Below are positions 1 through 5,853 of a DNA stretch of 6,196 nt, piece by piece. Both the position numbers and the translations under genes were made by a program. This DNA is from an archaeon (GTDB lineage: Archaea > Micrarchaeota > Micrarchaeia > Anstonellales > Bilamarchaeaceae), in the NCBI GenBank assembly GCA_020052325.1, contig JAGVPF010000121.1:1-6196 (forward strand), given 5' to 3'. Below the pieces are notes generated by a model. The model saw nothing but the letters and a program-made list of their open reading frames with translations, had not been told where the DNA came from and made no database searches. How positions within the stretch are numbered: position 1 is the first letter of the stretch; each line of letters opens with the position of its first letter.

Positions 1-378
1 ACCTCCCAGGGCAAGACGGTGAACATGCATGTCTACATGAAAGGCAGCCAGGAGGTCCGCAGCGAAACGACCCTGGCAGACTCTGAAACGTGCACACAGA
101 TGGTGACGATAATGAAGGGCAAGACCTTCTACATGGGATGCGTTGACGGCGAAATCATGCCCGGGTGCAAATGGCTCCAGATGGATGTCAATACCACCGA
201 GCCGTCCCCGACATCGGGAACATCCACCGCGCCGGACTATTCCGACGTGCCGCCTGCGGACATAAACTGCGCACCGTGGGTTTACGACGCATCCAAGTTC
301 GTGGTTTCGGGAAAAACCTGCAACCTTGACGACCTGATGAAGGGCTACGGGGACTACCCGGTGCCAGACGACAATTAA
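1..378 (+). CDS. C-terminal part of a Cys-rich, probably exported protein of unknown function (5' end outside window)
   Basis: The frame is open from base 1 to the TAA at 376-378, so the true start probably lies upstream; the GTG at 19 and ATG at 25 are internal candidates only. The visible 125 residues hold five cysteines (TCTQ, GCVD, GCKW, NCAP, TCNL), an NTT sequon at about residue 64 of the fragment, and a Pro/Ser/Thr-rich linker following it (TEPSPTSGTSTAP). Short beta-like stretches (MHVYMKGSQEVRSE, GKTFYMGC, GCKWLQMD) alternate as in small secreted or lipoprotein domains. Paired Cys, a sequon and a PST linker suggest a protein outside the membrane, possibly a target of the AglB encoded downstream. 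No signal peptide can be seen because the N-terminus is missing. I do not recognise a named family. A T-tract about 100 bases downstream may end its transcript. That it is coding is fairly sure; its function is unknown. Confidence 0.75.
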   Translation, partial: TSQGKTVNMHVYMKGSQEVRSETTLADSETCTQMVTIMKGKTFYMGCVDGEIMPGCKWLQMDVNTTEPSPTSGTSTAPDYSDVPPADINCAPWVYDASKFVVSGKTCNLDDLMKGYGDYPVPDDN

Positions 379-477
379 CGCTAATGGCGGGGAACCACCA
401 TTCCACCCACCCATCCCTCCTTTTGGTTGGTGGCCAGCCCCCCATTCTTTTAATACCGTTTCCAGTTTCGTGTTCTG

Positions 478-485
478 TTTTTTTT
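478..485 (+). terminator. T8 tract, candidate archaeal terminator for the upstream gene
   Basis: An uninterrupted run of eight T lies about 100 bases after the stop of the first gene and before the ftsZ promoter candidates. Archaeal RNA polymerase commonly terminates at T-rich tracts without needing a hairpin. A weak stem upstream (425-430 with 434-439, one G-T pair) followed by T4 at 448-451 could be an accessory site. Position and sequence are seen; the function is inferred. Confidence 0.45.
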
Positions 486-504
486 CCCGTGCGAAGTGCC
501 AAGG

Positions 505-512
505 ATTATATT
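505..512 (+). promoter_or_regulatory. TATA-like box, distal candidate promoter of ftsZ
   Basis: ATTATATT preceded by the purine-rich CCAAGG, which resembles a BRE plus TATA box. If used, initiation about 25 bases downstream would give ftsZ a leader of roughly 60 bases. It competes with the closer box at 543-550; both may work. Confidence 0.3.
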
Positions 513-542
513 CCTCCGCTCGCCCCCACGCACAAGACTCTC

Positions 543-550
543 TTTTATAT
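543..550 (+). promoter_or_regulatory. TATA-like box, proximal candidate promoter of ftsZ
   Basis: TTTTATAT stands out in a GC-rich genome. It lies about 46 bases before the GTG start. Initiation about 25 bases downstream would fall near 571-576 and leave a leader of some 20 bases carrying the Shine-Dalgarno sequence, a normal archaeal arrangement. The BRE side (GACTC) is not purine-rich, which weakens the call. Confidence 0.45.
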
Positions 551-583
551 TCTTTTCTTAGGATATTGTATTGACTTATTATC

Positions 584-590
584 GAAGGTG
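584..590 (+). promoter_or_regulatory. Ribosome-binding site that fixes the ftsZ GTG start
   Basis: GAAGGTG sits five bases before the GTG at 596 and matches the archaeal anti-Shine-Dalgarno (GGTG type). Other nearby GTG/TTG codons (588, 571) are out of frame, so this site decides the start. Confidence 0.65.
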
Positions 591-595
591 TTCCG

Positions 596-1675
596 GTGTT
601 TGATGACATCATCAAGGCTGCTAAGGAAGGGGGCGAGCAGCCGCCACAGCAGTCCGGCGACTTGGACAATTCTTCCATCCGGATTTCTGTTATCGGTGTG
701 GGCGGCGCCGGTTGCAACTGCGTGAACAGGCTCTATCAGAGCGGGCTGAAAAGCGCGCATACGTTTGCCATCAACACTGATGGCAAGCACCTGAACATGA
801 TTGGCGCGAACAAGAAATTCCTCCTTGGAAAGACAATCACCCGCGGCCTCGGTGCTGGCGGAGACCTGAACATAGCCAGGAAATGCGCGGAAATGGACCG
901 CGACAGCCTGCGCAAGGAAATCGGGGAAAACGAGCTCGTATTCCTGGTCGCCGGCATGGGTGGAGGAACCGGCAGCGGCGCCTCCCCCGCAATCGCGCAA
1001 ATCGCGCGCGAGCAGGGCGCTATAGTCGTGGCGATGGTCACCTATCCCTTCGCGCTCGAGAGGGTGAGGCTTAAGAAGGCCCAGACGGCGCTTGCCGAGC
1101 TGGTGAAAGTCTGCGACACGGTCGTGGTCGTCGACAACAACCGCCTCGCTTCATATGTTCCGAACCTTCCTGTGAACAAGGCTTTCGAGCTTGCCGACTC
1201 CATCACGACGAGGGCGGTCACGGGCATCTCGGACACCATCATGTTCCCGAGCCTCATCAATGTCGATTACGCTGATGTGAAGGCGGTCATGCAGGGCGGG
1301 GGCCTTTCGATGATTTCGCTGGGCTCAGGGAACGGCCATGACAAGGTCGAAAACGTGGTCAAGGACACCCTTGAGCACCCGCTTCTCGATGTCAATTACG
1401 AAGGCGCCAAAGGCTGCCTTATCCACCTGGAGGGCGGCTCCGACCTCTCCCTTGGCGATGCCATTAAGGCCGGCGAACTCCTCACGCAGAGCTTCGACGA
1501 GAGCGCGAACGTCAAGATGGGCGCGCGCATCAACCCGCAGCTAAAAGACGGCCTAAGGATAACCGCCATAATCACCGGAGTCAAGTCCCCGTATATCCTG
1601 GGGAAGGGCTCTGGCGCTGATGAGCGCGCAGTTCCCGGGAGCGGGGGCAGCGGCGGGGACCTCGAATATCTTTGA
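596..1675 (+). CDS. ftsZ: Cell division protein FtsZ, archaeal FtsZ2 type (tubulin-like GTPase)
   Basis: Tubulin-family GTPase that polymerises at mid-cell; in Haloferax, FtsZ2 is linked mainly to ring constriction and FtsZ1 to scaffolding. Seen here: the N-terminal nucleotide-binding turn GVGGAGCN near residues 37-44, LGKTITRGLGAGG near 79-91, the tubulin signature GMGGGTGSG at 120-128, and the T7 loop NVDYAD at 222-227 with the aspartates (D224, D227) that activate GTP hydrolysis in the neighbouring subunit. PFALERVRLKKA (no EG Gly), DNNRLASYVPNLP and GISDTIMFPSLIN fit FtsZ2 rather than FtsZ1, which typically has EG...R and PNDRL/PNEKL there. The 359 residues include a short N-terminal arm of about 30 residues; after the globular end (ITGVKSPYILG) a Gly/Ser-rich linker of about 20 residues ends in DLEYL. 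The usual NTDAQ is NTDGK here. The start is GTG with a good Shine-Dalgarno sequence. The gene lies 95 bases before aglB on the same strand. Confidence 0.96.
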   Translation: MFDDIIKAAKEGGEQPPQQSGDLDNSSIRISVIGVGGAGCNCVNRLYQSGLKSAHTFAINTDGKHLNMIGANKKFLLGKTITRGLGAGGDLNIARKCAEMDRDSLRKEIGENELVFLVAGMGGGTGSGASPAIAQIAREQGAIVVAMVTYPFALERVRLKKAQTALAELVKVCDTVVVVDNNRLASYVPNLPVNKAFELADSITTRAVTGISDTIMFPSLINVDYADVKAVMQGGGLSMISLGSGNGHDKVENVVKDTLEHPLLDVNYEGAKGCLIHLEGGSDLSLGDAIKAGELLTQSFDESANVKMGARINPQLKDGLRITAIITGVKSPYILGKGSGADERAVPGSGGSGGDLEYL

Positions 1676-1697
1676 GCATGTGTCTCTGAACGCATAA

Positions 1698-1757
1698 GGA
1701 AACGCTTAATGATATGGCGAAACGCATTACGCAACGGCGAAACGCATCAGGCAAAGG
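1698..1757 (+). repeat. Three tandem 20-base repeats upstream of aglB
   Basis: Three adjacent 20-base units: GGAAACGCTTAATGATATGG, CGAAACGCATTACGCAACGG and CGAAACGCATCAGGCAAAGG. Units 2 and 3 match at 17 of 20 positions; unit 1 matches unit 3 at 13 of 20. All share GAAACGC at the start and GG at the end. A further GAACGCAT at 1688-1695 is out of phase. The array ends just before the aglB Shine-Dalgarno sequence. It could be a regulator-binding array, an RNA leader element or a slippage product. The period is not a multiple of three, which argues against coding. Confidence 0.7.
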
Positions 1758-1759
1758 TT

Positions 1760-1766
1760 AAGGTGA
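1760..1766 (+). promoter_or_regulatory. Ribosome-binding site that fixes the aglB GTG start
   Basis: AAGGTGA lies four bases before the GTG at 1771, a strong archaeal Shine-Dalgarno match. An in-frame TAA at 1759-1761 overlaps it, so translation of aglB cannot begin further upstream. Confidence 0.75.
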
Positions 1767-1770
1767 AGAC

Positions 1771-4700
1771 GTGTTTGTATCTTTCGAACCAGTTTTGTTC
1801 CTGGCATGGGTATTGATATCCGGGGTCATTCCCGGCGCGATTCTGTCCTATTCGATTTTCAAGAAGGACGAATACCTGAACCTGGCGGAGAAGCTCCTGA
1901 TAGGCTTCGCCTTGGCATTCTTCCTTCTTCCCCTGATTCCCTTCATGCTGTATTTCCTTGCCGGGGTAAAGTTCACATATGAAATCAGCCTGGTTTCGCT
2001 TGGCCTCCTATACCTGCTCGCGCTCATATTCTTCGTGAAGAACAAGGCATACGAAGGCCTGCTCCCCAAGGACATGAAGTTCGAAGTGAACAAGGACGTC
2101 GTCATGCCGGCGCTCCTCCTCGTGATTCTCCTCCTCACCTACCTTGTCCGCATAAGCTCGTATAGCCCGATATTCCAGGAGCTCGACCCCTATTACTACA
2201 CCTACTCGGCGACGCAGCTTCTCAGCACGGGTGAGAACCCCATGTCGGACGCCACGTCTTGGTATCCTGAAGTCAGCGTCAATCATAGGTCCATCCCGGT
2301 CATTGGCTACCTTGAGGCTGAATGGTATGCGCTCTACTCGGGCGGGGCGCCTTACGACAACATGCTCCTTGCGCTCATCGCATCGATGTACCCGCCGATT
2401 GCCGCGGTCCTCTCGGTCTTCTTCATCTACCTTCTCGTTTCCGTAGCTTCAAAGAGGGAGTGGGGGCTTGCCGCCGCAGGCATCGCCTCATTCGTTCCGG
2501 TATTCATTTTCAAGCTCGCAGCCGGGGAGCAGGAAGTGCAGCCGTACGCATTTTTCGCGCTGTTCTTCTTCTATTCGATGTACGTCCTCTCCATCATCCG
2601 CAAAGACATCCGCCTGCCGAGCGCCAAAGACCTTTCGATGGGAAAGGACATAGTCTACCCGGTGCTTGCCGGCCTGGCGTTCGCAGCGCTCGCCCTTGGC
2701 AGCTCCTCGCAGATTCTCGCCATCGTCTCGCTCATAATCTTCATCGGCGCGCAGGCAATCCTCTACTTCCTGCGCGACAAGGACACGGAAGGGCTCAGAC
2801 ACCTCATACTGTCCAATTCAATCATCCTCTTGATAGGGCCTTTCCTCGCAAGCAGCGTGATAAAGACCCTCTTCAGCGCGGGGGTGGTGTCCCTGAGCAT
2901 TACGGTCGCATTCGCCCTGCCAATCGCATTCGCCGCGGCCCTCTATTTCATAAAAAGGTCCGTCCCGGACCGCATGACCAGCGCGGCAATCCTCGGCGCC
3001 ATGCTGATTCTCGGCCTCGCCGTATTCGTGGCGACCCCCATCGGAGATTCCGTCAAGTCGCTTGCGAAATCGGGCTTCGAGATAGCCAAGTTCAACGCGC
3101 CCCTTGACCGGACGATTGCCGAGCAGGGCGAAGCGCCTTCAGAGTTCGGCGGCCAGATGGGCTTCATCGCATCGAGCTATTACTTCCCCCAGGCCATAGA
3201 TTCCCCGGCCAATCTCATCAACTTCGTCATGTCGGTCCTGCTCGTGCCATTCACGCTGATGGTCAACATGGTTCTCTCGATATTCGTGGGGCTTGTCAAC
3301 CTCCTTCTGGGGACCGACGTGGCATTCGGAGACAAAACCGTCAGTTTCATGCAGTTTTGGGTATTCCTGTTCTTTGTAGCCGCTGCCTTTTCTGCATTCA
3401 AGTTCGCAAAGAAGGAGGACGAGGCGCTCTTCGTCTTCTTCCTCGCAATCATCCTGCCAGCCCTTGTCGTGGGCCTCATAAAGGCGAAATACACGATTTA
3501 CTCGGGTGTGCTTTTGGCGGTCGCGATTGGCTTCACCCTCGGCCAGATGGGGAGCCTGATCGACTATCTCGGAAAAGCCTTCAAGCAGCCTGAACTAGGG
3601 AAGTTCGTATACACCGTGCCCATTGTGCTCGCGGCAATCCTAATAGCGCTCCAGTTCATGCACCAGGGGTTCGCGCCTTCCCTGATATGGGGCTCCACGC
3701 AGACCCTTTACCAGAACGACCCGGCCGCCCTCGCACCCAGGTTCCAGCAGATATGCACGGCAACCGGAGATGCCGATGTCTGCGCCGCTGCGGCCGACCC
3801 GAAAGGCTATGCGAACCTCGGCACCAACTACCAGTACAGCACGAAGCTTTGCATGCTATCGATTTTCTCGAACTACACCACCCTCACGTACATGTATGAC
3901 GGGAATCCGGCAAACGACGGGCTGATACCCGCGCATGAGGCATCGGCCGCATCATTCCGCTGCCAGAGGCTTTCCGAATACTGGGTCGACTCGATGGAAT
4001 GGATAATGAACAGCACCGAGCCCGGCGCGAGAATCACCTCCTGGTGGGACTACGGCCACTGGATAAACTATTTCGGCGAGCGGAACGCGGTCGTCAGGAA
4101 CGAACACGCCTCGCACAAGATGATAGGCGATGTCGCGCACGGCTACCTCGATGCCACGCCCGACGAACTGAAAGCGTGGATGAAGGAGCACGACAGCAAA
4201 TACGCCCTCTTCGATATCGAGCTTATCTCTGGGGGCGGTTCGCTCGGAGGCAAGTACGGCGCGCTCAACTACCTCTCATGCGCCAGGGACAATTTAACAT
4301 CGGTCGCCAGCGGGCCAGGCGAATCGGCATGCGAGGCCGAGCACCTCTGGGAAACCGTATTCGTGACAAGCAATCCATGCACCATATCCACCCTCACAGG
4401 CAAGACGGGGTATACCGCATACAAGATGTACGCCGGCAAGACCTACCTGCCATACTACCCCAGCTTCTGCATGGCCCCGACAGATCCCCAGGCAATCGCT
4501 TACTGCCGCGACTATATCCGCGCGGTTCCAGCATACTGCGTGGGGAACGCGACGCTTGTCACCGGGGAGGGGACATTCGGCACTTATTACCTGAACGAGA
4601 CCTACGTGAACGGGGACCTGAAGCTCAACAAGGCGCTGCTCCAGCTGCCCTCTAATCTTCCGACAAGCACGCACTTCGGCCCGGCCACGGGGCTGACGCT

Positions 4701-4884
4701 GTTCTATACGAAGGACGCCGCATGGCTTGAAAACGGCATGGTGAAGAGCGGATACGAGGACCGCAAGGGGAAATTCTACGACTCCGCGCTCTACCAGGCG
4801 GTATTTTTGAGCGAGCTCCCTGGCTTCAAGCTGGTCTACCAGTCGCCAGGGGGAGCGGTCAAGATATTCAAGATTGAGGGCTGA
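1771..4884 (+). CDS. aglB: Archaeal oligosaccharyltransferase AglB/STT3 with extra N-terminal membrane module
   Basis: Transfers a lipid-linked glycan to the Asn of N-X-S/T sequons outside the cytoplasmic membrane. About 15 hydrophobic segments fill residues 1-632; a soluble domain of about 400 residues follows. Motifs in family order: first-loop Asp D139 (ELDPYYY), then GENPMSDATSWYP; the second acidic pair as E253-x-E255 (AAGEQEVQPY) in place of DxD; the TIXE motif T448-I-A-E451; and the acceptor-binding W758-W-D-Y-G762. A DK/MI-type element is not clear, though D815 to K828 (DIELI, then GGKYGAL) is in the right place. The soluble domain holds all ten cysteines (662, 671, 694, 731, 837, 854, 870, 900, 912, 923) and all five sequons (N701, N747, N841, N926, N942). 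At 1037 residues it is long: about three extra helices (residues 4-91) precede the canonical first helix. GTG start with a strong Shine-Dalgarno sequence. Its end overlaps the next gene by 11 bases. Confidence 0.96.
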   Translation: MFVSFEPVLFLAWVLISGVIPGAILSYSIFKKDEYLNLAEKLLIGFALAFFLLPLIPFMLYFLAGVKFTYEISLVSLGLLYLLALIFFVKNKAYEGLLPKDMKFEVNKDVVMPALLLVILLLTYLVRISSYSPIFQELDPYYYTYSATQLLSTGENPMSDATSWYPEVSVNHRSIPVIGYLEAEWYALYSGGAPYDNMLLALIASMYPPIAAVLSVFFIYLLVSVASKREWGLAAAGIASFVPVFIFKLAAGEQEVQPYAFFALFFFYSMYVLSIIRKDIRLPSAKDLSMGKDIVYPVLAGLAFAALALGSSSQILAIVSLIIFIGAQAILYFLRDKDTEGLRHLILSNSIILLIGPFLASSVIKTLFSAGVVSLSITVAFALPIAFAAALYFIKRSVPDRMTSAAILGAMLILGLAVFVATPIGDSVKSLAKSGFEIAKFNAPLDRTIAEQGEAPSEFGGQMGFIASSYYFPQAIDSPANLINFVMSVLLVPFTLMVNMVLSIFVGLVNLLLGTDVAFGDKTVSFMQFWVFLFFVAAAFSAFKFAKKEDEALFVFFLAIILPALVVGLIKAKYTIYSGVLLAVAIGFTLGQMGSLIDYLGKAFKQPELGKFVYTVPIVLAAILIALQFMHQGFAPSLIWGSTQTLYQNDPAALAPRFQQICTATGDADVCAAAADPKGYANLGTNYQYSTKLCMLSIFSNYTTLTYMYDGNPANDGLIPAHEASAASFRCQRLSEYWVDSMEWIMNSTEPGARITSWWDYGHWINYFGERNAVVRNEHASHKMIGDVAHGYLDATPDELKAWMKEHDSKYALFDIELISGGGSLGGKYGALNYLSCARDNLTSVASGPGESACEAEHLWETVFVTSNPCTISTLTGKTGYTAYKMYAGKTYLPYYPSFCMAPTDPQAIAYCRDYIRAVPAYCVGNATLVTGEGTFGTYYLNETYVNGDLKLNKALLQLPSNLPTSTHFGPATGLTLFYTKDAAWLENGMVKSGYEDRKGKFYDSALYQAVFLSELPGFKLVYQSPGGAVKIFKIEG

Positions 4885-5755
4885 TGGCATAGCGCCTAAC
4901 CGGGAAGATGTAAGGGGATGGCTCGGGCGCCTGGAGGGGCAAATCCGGGAGCATGAAAGCCAGCCCGACATACGGGCGCGGCTTACGGGCATCCGGGAAC
5001 GCTTCCAGGCGCTTCTTGGGGGGCCTTTTGTGGACGAACCGTCATACAGCCGGCTTTGCGGCGAGTACTACGGCGTCCAGGTGGATCTGGCATCACGCGA
5101 GTTCTCCAGCGTTGGAAAGCGCAGGAGCGAGAGGGTCGTTCTGGATACCGACGAATCGGCCATTGTAATTTCCCAGCGCAGCAGGAAAGAGGGCGAATCC
5201 GACCTTGCGCATGAACGCGGCACGCAGCGCGTCGAAGAAGCATACCTTTTCATCCGCCAGCAGGACCCGCAGGGTGCGTTCCACGACACCTGGGTCGAGG
5301 TGGGGAACCGCGAGCGGGAGGACACGGCATCGATATCACCGTTCCAGGTGGCCGGCATATTGAAGCATTATTCCGAATCCGGCCGGATTGTCGAAGCATC
5401 CCTGTACCATTACCATCCCGATTCGCCCGGGGCATCCGGGCCAGATAGCCGGATATCAATCATGGACCTCATGGTTGCGGCTAAACTGTACGAGGTTCTC
5501 GGCACCACTGTCCAATCGCCGATTGATTTCCGCGTCGTCAATTCCGACGGCATATACACGTTTTACGGCTCGACTTTCGAGCGCCTGCGCGCGATGGACC
5601 CAATCGACATGTACAGGGTGAACGCCCTTTCGGGCCGGGACCTAATAGCGCTTCTTGGCCGCTACGGCATCGGGTGCGAATTCGAGCCGAGGGTGCAATC
5701 ACGCACAGTCCAATCCCAGGACACCGGCACTCCGAATGCGCGGACGCCGCGCTGA
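4874..5755 (+). CDS. JAB/MPN-like (JAMM) putative zinc metalloprotease with helical N-terminal region
   Basis: 293 residues. Residues 8-50 are charged and look helical; 115-250 resemble a JAB/MPN domain; the last 25 are polar and probably disordered. The JAMM-like elements are E121/E122 (RVEEAYLFI, where the catalytic Glu strand is expected), H179-Y-H181-P182, then S195-I-M-D198 followed by a helix (LMVAAKLYEVLG) and a strand-rich end (PIDFRVVNSDGIYTFYG). The canonical motif is HS/TH-x7-SxxD. Here the serine is Tyr and the loop has 13 residues before S195; S188-G-P-D191 at x6 is an alternative. Known archaeal JAMM proteins cleave SAMP (ubiquitin-like) conjugates, but the substrate here is unknown. 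The start is TTG at 4874, inside the aglB end, with no good Shine-Dalgarno sequence, so translational coupling is likely. GTG at 5030 (residue 53), seven bases after GGGGGG, is a rival start. Fold assignment is by motif only. Confidence 0.7.
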   Translation: MRADGIAPNREDVRGWLGRLEGQIREHESQPDIRARLTGIRERFQALLGGPFVDEPSYSRLCGEYYGVQVDLASREFSSVGKRRSERVVLDTDESAIVISQRSRKEGESDLAHERGTQRVEEAYLFIRQQDPQGAFHDTWVEVGNREREDTASISPFQVAGILKHYSESGRIVEASLYHYHPDSPGASGPDSRISIMDLMVAAKLYEVLGTTVQSPIDFRVVNSDGIYTFYGSTFERLRAMDPIDMYRVNALSGRDLIALLGRYGIGCEFEPRVQSRTVQSQDTGTPNARTPR

Positions 5756-5796
5756 TGTGAATCGCCCAAGGTTAAAGTCCGATAGATCGTCGCGCA

Positions 5797-5814
5797 CTTG
5801 AACCGCGGTTCAAG
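5797..5814. repeat. Perfect 18-base palindrome, outer right-end hairpin
   Basis: CTTGAACCGCGGTTCAAG equals its own reverse complement. As a hairpin it forms seven pairs around CGCG. Flanking GCGC at 5792-5795 and 5815-5818 can extend it by four pairs past one bulged A. It could be the TnpA-recognised or RNA-capping hairpin at the element end, or a protein-binding site. Confidence 0.75.
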
Positions 5815-5819
5815 GCGCA

Positions 5820-5843
5820 AATTGTCCGGTTCGCCGGACAATT
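5820..5843. repeat. Perfect 10-bp inverted repeat with 4-base loop
   Basis: AATTGTCCGG at 5820-5829 pairs completely with CCGGACAATT at 5834-5843; the loop is TTCG on + and CGAA on -. A GCG/CGC clamp (5815-5817 with 5845-5847) may extend it past a small internal loop. It lies between the convergent stop codons of the JAMM-like gene and tnpB, so it could also act as a transcription end for either. Confidence 0.85.
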
Positions 5844-5853
5844 ACGCAACGTT

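Noticed and set aside
425..451. Hairpin plus T4 as a bacterial-style terminator
   Set aside because: The stem is only six pairs with one G-T and a 3-base loop, and the T-run is short and separated from the stem; the T8 tract is the better candidate.
384..725. 113-codon + strand frame before and into ftsZ
   Set aside because: It runs through the T8 tract and the TATA boxes and then overlaps ftsZ out of frame; its composition does not look protein-like.
545..1000. 151-codon - strand frame over the ftsZ 5' end
   Set aside because: It is antisense to the FtsZ nucleotide-binding region and covers the ftsZ promoter area; no domain is evident.
1698..1757. CRISPR array
   Set aside because: The 20-base units are adjacent, with no unique spacers between conserved repeats, so this is a simple tandem repeat.
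2322..3107. 261-codon + strand frame within aglB
   Set aside because: It lies wholly inside aglB in another frame, is very rich in Arg, Pro and His as GC-rich shadows are, and shows no motif; the AglB frame has every family motif here.
4294..4992. 232-codon - strand frame across the aglB end
   Set aside because: It is antisense to the aglB soluble domain and the JAMM-like start, with no recognisable domain.
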